Below, one piece after another: positions 1-6,559 of a DNA stretch of 7,521 nucleotides. A program made the translations under genes and the position numbers. Each line of letters begins with the position of its first letter. Positions within the stretch are counted from its first letter, which is position 1. Where the stretch lies: NCBI GenBank assembly GCA_934122215.1, contig CAKOWF010000046.1:1-7521 (forward strand). Direction: 5' to 3'. A model generated the notes under the pieces. That model made no database searches. It was not told where the DNA came from and saw only the letters and a list, made by a program, of their open reading frames with translations. This DNA is from an uncultured Bacilli bacterium (GTDB lineage: Bacteria; Bacillota_I; Bacilli_A; RF39; UBA660).

Positions 1-77
1 TATTCTACTTTCACTGTCTTACTTGTTGAGTATGTATATCCACTCGCTGGTGTTTTGCTTACTAATGTGATACTTGG
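1..77 (-). repeat. Direct repeat copy 2 (truncated by window edge)
   Basis: These 77 bases are identical to 619-695, at a distance of 618 bases (206 codons), so the repeat is in frame. It encodes residues 438-462 of the pilin-like protein, beginning PSITLVSKTPASG. Identity breaks at base 78 and may continue beyond the left edge. It marks the start of a second copy of the repeat unit. Confidence 0.95.
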
Positions 78-1388
78 ATTATTCATTCCGGCTGTACTAC
101 TTTCTGTCGTTGCTGTATTACTTATTCCTGATCCATTTGTACATCTTCCTACATATGTATATTTTGTTCCTGATTTTAATCCTGTATATGTATAACTATT
201 TCCTGTTCCTGTTTCCCATGTTGTTCCTCCATCTTTACTATATTCATATTTTGTTATTCCTGATTCTGGATCACTACATGTTGCTGTTATTGTTGCTCTA
301 TCTGTTTTTACATTACTCATCGCTATACTTATACTTGGTTTACTTGTATCTATCTTTGTTACTTCATATGTACTTGTTCCTGATGTATTTACTCCATCGC
401 TTGTTAATGCATATACCGTTCCATTTGTTGTGTATTTTATCTCTACATTTCCTGTTACTTTATACCATGTATTTCCACTTAGACTTGTTACCGTACTTCC
501 GCTACATGTACTTGGCATTGTTCCTGTTCCACAACTATTTACTACACTTCCACTTGTTATTGTTCCTGTTACACTACTCTTTACATAATATATTGGACTT
601 GTTATTCCTGTTCCATTATATTCTACTTTCACTGTCTTACTTGTTGAGTATGTATATCCACTCGCTGGTGTTTTGCTTACTAATGTGATACTTGGTTTAC
701 TAATAGTTTCTGTTACTATTTTTTTACTTACAGCATTACTCTTTAATCCACTTTTATTCTCAACTATAACTATAACTTCATATTCCTTATCTACTTCTAA
801 TCCAGTAAATACATAATTATTACTATTAGATTCAAATGTTTTATTTTCTATTTTATAATAATATTTAGTAATTTCACCATCATTATCAACAGCATTAACA
901 TACACCTTTATAGAATTCATTGTACTTGTTAATGATATTTCATTTATTACAGGTGGTGTTGTATCATTATCAGATATAGTTCCATCTAATATTTCAGCTT
1001 TACTATTATTCATTATACAAGTATATCTGTCATTATCAATAGTTAAAGTTTTTTTGTCATTACAAATTCTATATGTACCTCTTTTAGGTATTTCATTTTT
1101 AAGATTCAATTTACTTATTGGTTCATACAAAATACCTTCTTCATAAGAACTAATAGATAAATTTTTTTCAAAATCAAATGTAACACATATATCATCTACA
1201 CCATTAGATTCTTGTTTTAAAATATATTCACTTGCTGAATTATATATATTTTCACACGATACTTTAAAGGATTGCTTTCTAGAAGATTCTAATGTACCGT
1301 ACACAATTGGTGTTACTATTAATGATATAATTGATAAAAGAACTATTGTTGCTAATAATTCTATAAGTGTAAACCCTGTTTTTTTCAT
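1..1388 (-). CDS. Large type IV prepilin-like protein with fibronectin-III/Ig-like repeats (3' end beyond left edge)
   Basis: An open frame of 462 codons runs from ATG at 1388 to the left edge without a stop, so the C-terminus is missing. The start has a GAGGG ribosome site eight bases upstream. Residues 1-26 are a class III (type IV pilin) signal: MKKTG, then FTLIEL and a hydrophobic helix. Cleavage is expected after Gly5, and the conserved Glu falls at mature position 5. Residues about 30-135 form a pilin-like head with four cysteines (45, 68, 109, 124) that could make two disulfides. Residues about 144-228 resemble a fibronectin-III domain. Residues 231-345 are a Thr/Ser/Gly-rich Ig-like module (Cys286, Cys295), and 350-432 a second Fn3-like domain (Cys371, Cys416). 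At 438 the Ig-like module begins again. Ordinary pilins have 130-200 residues, so this is an unusually long modular one, probably displayed on the cell surface as an adhesin or pilus component (inference). Domain limits are by eye. The pilin N-terminus is certain; the function is not. Confidence 0.88.
   Translation of the reverse strand, partial: MKKTGFTLIELLATIVLLSIISLIVTPIVYGTLESSRKQSFKVSCENIYNSASEYILKQESNGVDDICVTFDFEKNLSISSYEEGILYEPISKLNLKNEIPKRGTYRICNDKKTLTIDNDRYTCIMNNSKAEILDGTISDNDTTPPVINEISLTSTMNSIKVYVNAVDNDGEITKYYYKIENKTFESNSNNYVFTGLEVDKEYEVIVIVENKSGLKSNAVSKKIVTETISKPSITLVSKTPASGYTYSTSKTVKVEYNGTGITSPIYYVKSSVTGTITSGSVVNSCGTGTMPSTCSGSTVTSLSGNTWYKVTGNVEIKYTTNGTVYALTSDGVNTSGTSTYEVTKIDTSKPSISIAMSNVKTDRATITATCSDPESGITKYEYSKDGGTTWETGTGNSYTYTGLKSGTKYTYVGRCTNGSGISNTATTESSTAGMNNPSITLVSKTPASGYTYSTSKTVKVE
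78..695 (-). repeat. One full 618-bp (206-residue) repeat unit: Ig-like module plus Fn3-like module
   Basis: The unit covers residues 232-437. Its first part (about 232-348) is a Thr/Ser/Gly-rich beta module with a C-x8-C pair (286/295). Its second part (about 350-432) is Fn3-like, with a KYEYSKDGGTTW stretch and a late YTGLKSGTKYTYV strand typical of such domains. It ends where the first module restarts. Within it every Gly codon I read is GGA and Thr is ACA apart from three ACG, unlike the first 230 codons of the gene. The number of further units to the left cannot be seen. Confidence 0.75.
619..695 (-). repeat. Direct repeat copy 1
   Basis: The exact partner of bases 1-77, encoding residues 232-256 of the pilin-like protein. 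Identity extends through every third codon position, which points to recent duplication or gene conversion rather than protein-level conservation alone. Confidence 0.95.
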
Positions 1389-1472
1389 TTTTATCCCTCG
1401 CTAAATTAATATTAATCACGTCAAAAAAATAACAATAATTATTCAGAAATTATGTTACTATTACTATATATT

Positions 1473-1502
1473 ATTTTAACAATTTTTGACATTAAGTGTC
1501 AA
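1473..1502 (-). promoter_or_regulatory. Predicted sigma-A promoter of the pilin-like gene
   Basis: On the minus strand a perfect TTGACA -35 box (1497-1502) is followed by an 18-base spacer and TAAAAT (1473-1478). An upstream TGn makes this an extended -10. Transcription would start near 1466, leaving a leader of about 78 bases before the ATG at 1388. The promoter lies just beyond the terminator of the upstream protease gene, so the pilin-like gene is probably transcribed separately. Confidence 0.7.
1486..1502. promoter_or_regulatory. 17-bp inverted repeat overlapping the pilin -35 box (candidate operator)
   Basis: TTGACA and TGTCAA flank a five-base centre, so the -35 hexamer is one half of a perfect 6+6 dyad. 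A regulator bound here would cover the -35 box and block or modify transcription. A 6-bp dyad is short and could arise by chance in AT-rich DNA; no regulator gene is visible. Confidence 0.3.
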
Positions 1503-1510
1503 TCATTTTA

Positions 1511-1550
1511 AACATAATAAAAGAAATAATTGGAATATATCCAATTATTT
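1511..1550 (-). terminator. Intrinsic terminator of the rseP-like gene
   Basis: An 11-bp perfect stem (1524-1534 with 1540-1550) with a five-base loop is followed, in the minus direction, by the U-rich run CTTTTATTATG. The stem contains only two G-C pairs. Its first arm overlaps the last codon and stop codon of the protease gene. The other strand lacks a T-run, which fits minus-strand use. Confidence 0.65.
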
Positions 1551-2576
1551 AATTACAAGCCTAATTATATCATTATAAGTTATAAGTACCATAAGTATCA
1601 TCAACACTATAAAACCTATACTATGTACCATATTTTCTACTTTTTGATTTACTTTTCCACCCTTAATTTTTTCTATTATTAAAAATAATATTCTACATCC
1701 ATCAAAAGCTGGTATTGGTAATAAATTTATAAAGCCAACATTAATACATAAATAAGAAATTAAATATAAAACATTTAAAAAACCTGTTTTACTAACTTCT
1801 GCTACTACTGAATATATACCAATCGGTCCTGATAAATTATTTAAACTCAATTTACCACTAATCAAATAAATAATTATCAAAAACATTTGTTTAATTAAAC
1901 TAAAAGTTTTAACAAAAGCATATTTAATAGCATTAAAAAAACCATATTCATAATCATTTTTTAAACTAAATCCATATAAATAAGAAGTATTACCATTTTC
2001 AGTTATTAAAGTAGGTGTAATTTCAACAGAGTAATTATTATTAACTTCTATTTTTATAGTTTTTCCAGTATTAACCTGTAATTGTAATAATAAATCATCT
2101 CTACTACTTATTTTTTTATCATTAATTTTAGTAATAACATCGCCTTGTTTTAAATTGGTATTACTTATTTCATAAGTTGGATCAATATAATCAATAACAG
2201 TATCTTGTGATGATGTTCCATTAATAAGAGCTATAATAAATAAAAGCAAAATAGCTAATAAAAAATTAAATAATATTCCAGCAAACATAGTTAAAAATCT
2301 CGATATCCATTTTTTATTAACTAATTGTTTATCTTTTGGAATATTTGAATCTTCTACAATATCTTCCCCAGCCATACTAACAAAACCACCAATTGGAAAT
2401 AATCTAATAGAATATTCAGTTTCATCATTTTTTCTTTTAAATTTAAATAATCTAGGTCCCATTCCAATAGAAAATTCATATACATAAACTCCTGCTTTTT
2501 TAGCAAATATAAAATGCCCTAATTCATGTATCATAACCGTAATTCCTAATATTAATATAAAATAAATAATAGTCAT
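1545..2576 (-). CDS. rseP: Site-2 intramembrane zinc metalloprotease, RseP/RasP type
   Basis: A polytopic membrane protease of the M50B family, which cuts transmembrane segments of anti-sigma factors and signal-peptide remnants. The zinc motif HELGH lies at residues 17-21 in the first membrane helix (Glu18 catalytic). The third zinc ligand is Asp292 in the NLLPIPAFDG motif (284-293), inside a later helix. A FAGILFNFLLA helix (98-108) and the LSGPIGI motif (248-254) are also typical. One PDZ-like domain sits at about 125-180. At 343 residues it is compact: E. coli RseP has about 450 with two PDZ domains, and B. subtilis RasP about 420. The usual LDGG is FDGC here. The start at 2576 is supported by GAAAGGT seven bases upstream. 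It has its own promoter and terminator. The usual partners (dxr, proS, cdsA) are absent from the window. The substrate is unknown; family assignment is firm. Confidence 0.95.
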   Translation of the reverse strand: MTIIYFILILGITVMIHELGHFIFAKKAGVYVYEFSIGMGPRLFKFKRKNDETEYSIRLFPIGGFVSMAGEDIVEDSNIPKDKQLVNKKWISRFLTMFAGILFNFLLAILLLFIIALINGTSSQDTVIDYIDPTYEISNTNLKQGDVITKINDKKISSRDDLLLQLQVNTGKTIKIEVNNNYSVEITPTLITENGNTSYLYGFSLKNDYEYGFFNAIKYAFVKTFSLIKQMFLIIIYLISGKLSLNNLSGPIGIYSVVAEVSKTGFLNVLYLISYLCINVGFINLLPIPAFDGCRILFLIIEKIKGGKVNQKVENMVHSIGFIVLMILMVLITYNDIIRLVIK

Positions 2577-2613
2577 GTTATCACCTTTCTAAAATATATT
2601 CATCTTATAGATA

Positions 2614-2642
2614 ATTTTACATTGTAAAGTTATTTTTATCAA
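2614..2642 (-). promoter_or_regulatory. Predicted sigma-A promoter of the rseP-like gene
   Basis: TTGATA (2637-2642, five of six matches) is separated by exactly 17 bases from TAAAAT (2614-2619, five of six). Transcription would start near 2607, about 30 bases before the ATG at 2576. It lies in the 95-base gap after the glycoside hydrolase gene, so the protease can be expressed independently of the sugar operon. Confidence 0.65.
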
Positions 2643-2645
2643 TAG

Positions 2646-2668
2646 AAAAAAAGAAATTAATCAATTCC
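2646..2668 (-). terminator. Weak possible terminator after the pyk-GH31 operon
   Basis: Four bases past the GH31 stop, the minus strand reads GGAATT-GATT-AATTTC and then seven T. This makes a six-pair stem with one G-U pair, a four-base loop and a good U-tract. The stem is short and AT-rich, so termination is probably partial and some read-through into the protease gene is likely. Confidence 0.35.
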
Positions 2669-2671
2669 TTT

Positions 2672-5044
2672 TTAAATTTCTTGAATATATTCTAATATTT
2701 TTAAGAATAATTTAACAAATTTCTTTTCTAATCCCTTTTTAGTTAATTTTCTAATTTCAATTCTTTTTTTCTTAATGGTTAAATCACTAAATAATATAGC
2801 ATCAATTAATTCTTTTAAACGAGTTTCAATTTGTAAATCAGATATAATAGATTCCACATCATCATTAATAATTCTAACAGCATCTATTTCAATATCTTTA
2901 CCTTTACAATTAATAGTTAATTGTCCAACAGTTGAAACATTTTGTACTTCTACAATAAAGTCATTATCTTTAACATAACTATTGTAATCTAATTTTTCAT
3001 TATTGAAATAAACTAAAACATCATTTGCCCTTTTAGTATTTCTAAATACTAATTTATAATTACGATTATCTGGGACTATTCCTTTTTTACCATCTATTGG
3101 TCTTATTATAACAGTATAATTATTTGGCATATAATTGTAATCAATTTCAGTTAACAAATAATAATTTTTTTTATATAAATCACTAACTCCATCATCTTCA
3201 TACAAATGGTATGTATTACTTCTACCAGGAAATATTTGAATTTCCATATCTTTAGGTGGTGTTGTGTCATTTATATTTTCATTATTTCCAAGTGTAATAA
3301 TTGATCCTGCTTTAGCAAATACTGGATAATCTTCTTCTTTAAAGAAAGAAATATAATTTTTACCTCCTGGAAATTTTTTTCCAGTAACAAAATCATACCA
3401 CATACCATCTGGTAAAAAGAATTTATGAATAGATCTATTCATTATATAATCTTTTTTATTTACTATTGGAGATATAAATAATTCAGTACCAAAATAATAA
3501 CCATTGCGATAATTAATATCATCATACATTTCTGGAAATTTATAATAAATTGGCATTACCATAGGCATACCATATTTATGATATTTATAAGCTTCAGCAT
3601 ATAAGTATGGTATTAAACGATGTCTTAATTGTAAGTAATTTTTAACAATACTATATGTTTTAATACTCCATTTCCAAGGTTCTCTTTTATAATATTTTCC
3701 TTCATCAGCTCCAAATTTTAATATTGGCGAAAATACTCCTAATTGAACATATCTAGTATATAATTCATTATCTTCCGTACCTTTATAATATCCACCAATA
3801 TCGTGTGCCCAATAACTAACACCTATATTACTAGCAGATGAATTGTAAAAAGGTATCATTCTTAATGTATCCCAACTTACAATAGTTTTTCCAGAATATA
3901 AAACTGGGTATCTATGTGGAGCCTCTGTTACATTTCTTGATAATAACATAGGTCTTCTTTTATAATCTCGTTTCATATCATTTTCATGATAATAATCTAA
4001 TATAGCATTGTTGTTTTCATTTTTAGTATCACAATCTATCCAGAAAAAATCTACTCCCATATTATCTAAAGGATGAATTAGTATTTCAAAGTATAATTCA
4101 ATAACCTTATCATCTAATACATTGAATAATAATATATCATCCTTTTTTTCAAATGTTCTTGATAATATTTCATATGAATCTTCATATGGTAATATTCCCT
4201 CTAAAGGATTTATATTTAATCCTAAACGAATACCATTTTTATGTAGATAATCTATCATTTTAGTTGGGTTTGAAAATAAAGTTCTATTCCAAGTAAATCC
4301 ACTATCATATTTTTTATTTTTATATTCATTTAAATGCCATTTTTTATCTAATAACAATATAGATAGAGGTATCTCTTTTGATTTAAAATCATCTATTAAA
4401 TCCTTTAACAATATATCATTATATTCTTCATTTTTGCTCCACCAATTACCTAAAGCATATCTTGGTATTAGTGATGGACTTCCTGTTATTAAATAGTAAT
4501 CTTTTAAGCATTGTGCGAAATCTTTTAAATACATAAACAAGTAAATATCTATTACATCTTTATCTCTTTTTATTATTTTAAAATCTTCTGTAACTATATC
4601 ACTACTATCATTTATACTAGCAAATCCATCTACTGAATATAAACCTTTTTTTAATTTTAATTTACCTTTACTATCATCTAATGAATTACTAGGAGCACCA
4701 TAATTTCTAATTTCAGGATGTCCATAGTACCATATACGATCTGTATTTAATAATTCTACTTTCAAATTTTTCATAGTATCTATTTTTCCACTATAAAATG
4801 GTTTATTTTTTTGATATGTTAATCTAAAATATGAAGTAGTTATTTCAATATATTTTTTATCTTCTTTTAATTTAAAATCTACTTTATCTGTTTTTCTATT
4901 AATAACTAAAGTAGTTAATCTATCTTCAAATTCTCCTGTCTCACTATATTCCATACGAATAAGTCTTGGAGTTAATACAGTAAATCTATATTTTTCACCT
5001 TGAATAATATTATTTTTATTAGATATAGCATCACTATAATTCAT
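2672..5044 (-). CDS. Glycoside hydrolase family 31 (alpha-glucosidase-like) with unusual acid/base position
   Basis: A 790-residue cytoplasmic enzyme without signal peptide, expected to release sugar from alpha-linked oligosaccharides. Visible domains are an N-terminal galactose-mutarotase-like beta-sandwich (about 15-185), a TIM barrel (about 190-500), and proximal and distal beta-sandwiches (about 505-715). Family motifs include PRYALGNWW (194-202), LLLD (230-233), the nucleophile Asp337 in FFWID, HRYP (377-380), SWDTL (390-394) and HDIGG (414-418). Where typical members have W-S-G-D, with Asp as general acid/base, this protein has Y-S-G-K (Lys386). A charged, helical tail of about 60 residues follows (730-790). 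The ATG at 5044 lies one base after the pyruvate kinase stop, and its AGGAGG site is inside that gene, implying translational coupling. Substrate (maltose-type, isomaltose-type, xyloside or other) cannot be fixed from sequence. The family is secure; activity is less certain because of Lys386. Confidence 0.93.
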   Translation of the reverse strand: MNYSDAISNKNNIIQGEKYRFTVLTPRLIRMEYSETGEFEDRLTTLVINRKTDKVDFKLKEDKKYIEITTSYFRLTYQKNKPFYSGKIDTMKNLKVELLNTDRIWYYGHPEIRNYGAPSNSLDDSKGKLKLKKGLYSVDGFASINDSSDIVTEDFKIIKRDKDVIDIYLFMYLKDFAQCLKDYYLITGSPSLIPRYALGNWWSKNEEYNDILLKDLIDDFKSKEIPLSILLLDKKWHLNEYKNKKYDSGFTWNRTLFSNPTKMIDYLHKNGIRLGLNINPLEGILPYEDSYEILSRTFEKKDDILLFNVLDDKVIELYFEILIHPLDNMGVDFFWIDCDTKNENNNAILDYYHENDMKRDYKRRPMLLSRNVTEAPHRYPVLYSGKTIVSWDTLRMIPFYNSSASNIGVSYWAHDIGGYYKGTEDNELYTRYVQLGVFSPILKFGADEGKYYKREPWKWSIKTYSIVKNYLQLRHRLIPYLYAEAYKYHKYGMPMVMPIYYKFPEMYDDINYRNGYYFGTELFISPIVNKKDYIMNRSIHKFFLPDGMWYDFVTGKKFPGGKNYISFFKEEDYPVFAKAGSIITLGNNENINDTTPPKDMEIQIFPGRSNTYHLYEDDGVSDLYKKNYYLLTEIDYNYMPNNYTVIIRPIDGKKGIVPDNRNYKLVFRNTKRANDVLVYFNNEKLDYNSYVKDNDFIVEVQNVSTVGQLTINCKGKDIEIDAVRIINDDVESIISDLQIETRLKELIDAILFSDLTIKKKRIEIRKLTKKGLEKKFVKLFLKILEYIQEI

Positions 5045-5045
5045 A

Positions 5046-6458
5046 TTATACCTCCTCTATTTTCATAAAATTAGTATGTTTTACTTCTTTAAATGGATAG
5101 CCACCAGTTATTATTATTTTATCTTTTTCTTCTAATTTTAAAATGTTTTTTGTTTTTTCTTTTGATATTTTCATAATCTTATCAAATGAATTTATATCAC
5201 TTTCTAATACAGGATATATTCCATAATAAAGTTTTAAATTTTTTACTACATTTATATCTGGTGTTATAGCCACTATTGGACAATTTGGTCTAAATCTACT
5301 TATTTTTCTTGCTGTATATCCACTTATTGTTGGTGTTACTATTGCTTTACATTTTAAACGTATCGCACATTCTACAGCACTATAAGCAACACTTCCTGTT
5401 ATATCTTGTTTTTCAGTTCTCATAGTTGTGTCTAAAAATTCATAGTAATTTTGATCTACTTCTGTTTCTTCTATTATTTTTGACATTATTTCTAAAGATT
5501 GAACAGGATAATTTCCTATAGTTGTTTCACCATTTAGCATAACAGCATCAGTACCTTCTAATACTGCGTTTGCTATATCGGCTACTTCTGCTCTAGTTGG
5601 TCTTGCGACATTTTCCATACTTGATAATAATTCTGTTGCTACTACACTTATTTTTCCTGCTATATGACATTTATTGATTATCATTTTTTGTATTTTTGGT
5701 AATCTTTCCATAGGAAGTTCTACTCCTAAATCACCACGTGCAACTATTATTCCTTCACTGTTTTTAATTATTTCATCTACTTCATCTAATGCATGTTCAT
5801 TTTCTATTTTGGAAATAATAGCAATATGATCATTTCCTAAATTTATTAACATATCATTTACTGATAATACATCTTCATAACTACTTACTTTAGATAGCGC
5901 TAAATAGTCTATATTTAGTTCATTAGCTAATTTAATATCTTCTATATCTTTAGTTCTTAAAAATGGGATATTTAAATGTATTCCTACATTTACTCCTTTT
6001 CCATCTTCTATAAAACCACCATTTATTACTTCACATAATAAGTAATTAATTTCTTTATCTATTATTTTTAATTCTATTAATCCATCATTTATTTTTAATA
6101 CATTATTTACTTTTATTTCATTTATCAAATTTGGATATGATATTGAAAATTTAGTTGAATCTCCCAATACTTCATCCATATATACTCTTATTTTATCACC
6201 TTTATTTAAGTAAGCTGATCCTCCACTAAAATGTCCTACTGTTATATCTGGTCCTTCTAAATCAAATAAAATTGCTGTATTAGTTTTTAATTCTTTATTT
6301 AAATTTTTTATTTTATTTACTATATCTTCACAAAATTCTTTATCTGCATATCTTAAATTTATACGAGCAACATCCATACCAGATAACATTAAATTCTTTA
6401 ATATTTCTATATCCTTACTTGCTGGTCCTATAGTTGCTATTACCTTAGTCTTTTTCAT
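5046..6458 (-). CDS. pyk: Pyruvate kinase, divergent form
   Basis: Makes ATP and pyruvate from phosphoenolpyruvate and ADP, the last step of glycolysis, in the cytoplasm. At 470 residues it has the basic fold without the C-terminal PEP-utilising-like extension of Bacillus enzymes: barrel part 1 (1-67), B domain (about 70-165), barrel part 2 (to about 345) and C domain (355-468). Conserved features are TIGPAS (9-14), Arg32, Asn34, Asp66, SKIEN (216-220, catalytic Lys217 and metal ligand Glu219), ARGDLGVE (240-247, Asp243), ARPTRAE (285-291) and the C-domain stretch TPTISGYTARK (375-385). Other usually invariant motifs are altered: RLNFSHG is RINLRYA, DTKGPEIR is DLEGPDIT, ATQMLDSM is ATELLSSM, MLSGET is MLNGET. 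This suggests changed cation use or regulation, or a second, specialised paralog. The start has AAGGGTGA four bases upstream and a good promoter. Confidence 0.88.
   Translation of the reverse strand: MKKTKVIATIGPASKDIEILKNLMLSGMDVARINLRYADKEFCEDIVNKIKNLNKELKTNTAILFDLEGPDITVGHFSGGSAYLNKGDKIRVYMDEVLGDSTKFSISYPNLINEIKVNNVLKINDGLIELKIIDKEINYLLCEVINGGFIEDGKGVNVGIHLNIPFLRTKDIEDIKLANELNIDYLALSKVSSYEDVLSVNDMLINLGNDHIAIISKIENEHALDEVDEIIKNSEGIIVARGDLGVELPMERLPKIQKMIINKCHIAGKISVVATELLSSMENVARPTRAEVADIANAVLEGTDAVMLNGETTIGNYPVQSLEIMSKIIEETEVDQNYYEFLDTTMRTEKQDITGSVAYSAVECAIRLKCKAIVTPTISGYTARKISRFRPNCPIVAITPDINVVKNLKLYYGIYPVLESDINSFDKIMKISKEKTKNILKLEEKDKIIITGGYPFKEVKHTNFMKIEEV
5051..5056 (-). promoter_or_regulatory. 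Ribosome binding site of the GH31 gene inside the end of pyk
   Basis: A consensus AGGAGG lies six bases before the ATG at 5044. It is formed by the codons of the final Glu-Glu-Val of pyruvate kinase. Ribosomes finishing pyk end one base from the GH31 start, a classic arrangement for coupled translation. Confidence 0.85.
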
Positions 6459-6484
6459 ATTATCACCCTTATTATTCTTATAAC

Positions 6485-6513
6485 ATTATACTTTATTTTT
6501 TTTATTTTTTAAA
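6485..6513 (-). promoter_or_regulatory. Predicted sigma-A promoter of the pyk-GH31 operon
   Basis: A perfect TATAAT (6485-6490) is preceded, after a 17-base spacer, by TTTAAA (6508-6513, four of six matches to TTGACA). Transcription would start near 6478, about 20 bases before the ATG at 6458. The -35 region abuts the U-tract of the terminator of the upstream gene. I saw no convincing cre (CcpA) site. Confidence 0.65.
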
Positions 6514-6517
6514 TAGA

Positions 6518-6558
6518 TTTTAAAGAAAAAATACCATTTCTTTCGAAATGATATTTTT
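6518..6558 (-). terminator. Intrinsic terminator of the beta-helix protein gene
   Basis: A 14-pair stem (6527-6540 with 6545-6558) with a four-base loop begins one base after the stop codon and is followed in the minus direction by TTTTTCTTT. The single imperfection, 6534 with 6551, is a C-A mismatch on the plus strand but a G-U pair in minus-strand RNA, which supports minus-strand use. Confidence 0.8.
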
Positions 6559-6559
6559 A

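Noticed and set aside
74..688. Plus-strand open frame of 204 codons, rich in Leu, Tyr and Phe
   Set aside because: It is exactly antisense to the repeat region of the pilin-like gene. Its Leu/Tyr/Phe runs are the mirror of ACA/GGA/AGT-rich codons, and it lacks a ribosome site or recognisable domain.
78..695. Repeats here as a CRISPR array or mobile element
   Set aside because: The repeat is in frame, coding, and spaced by one long coding unit. There are no short regular spacers, terminal inverted repeats or transposase.
1405..1416. Perfect 12-bp palindrome ATTAATATTAAT in the pilin leader
   Set aside because: It consists only of A and T in a region that is nearly all A and T, and has no spacing or context suggesting a site.
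1486..1518. Plus-strand TTGACA at 1486-1491 as a divergent promoter
   Set aside because: The only TATAAT-like hexamer downstream (CATAAT at 1513-1518) is 21 bases away, too far, and no plus-strand gene follows.
2612..2633. TTTACATTGTAAA palindrome in the rseP upstream region as a hairpin or operator
   Set aside because: With a one-base centre it cannot form a hairpin, and it overlaps the promoter spacer and -10. It is AT-rich enough to be chance.
2775..2978. Plus-strand open frame of 67 codons
   Set aside because: It is antisense to the C-terminal tail and distal domain of the GH31 gene, and no family features or ribosome site are visible.
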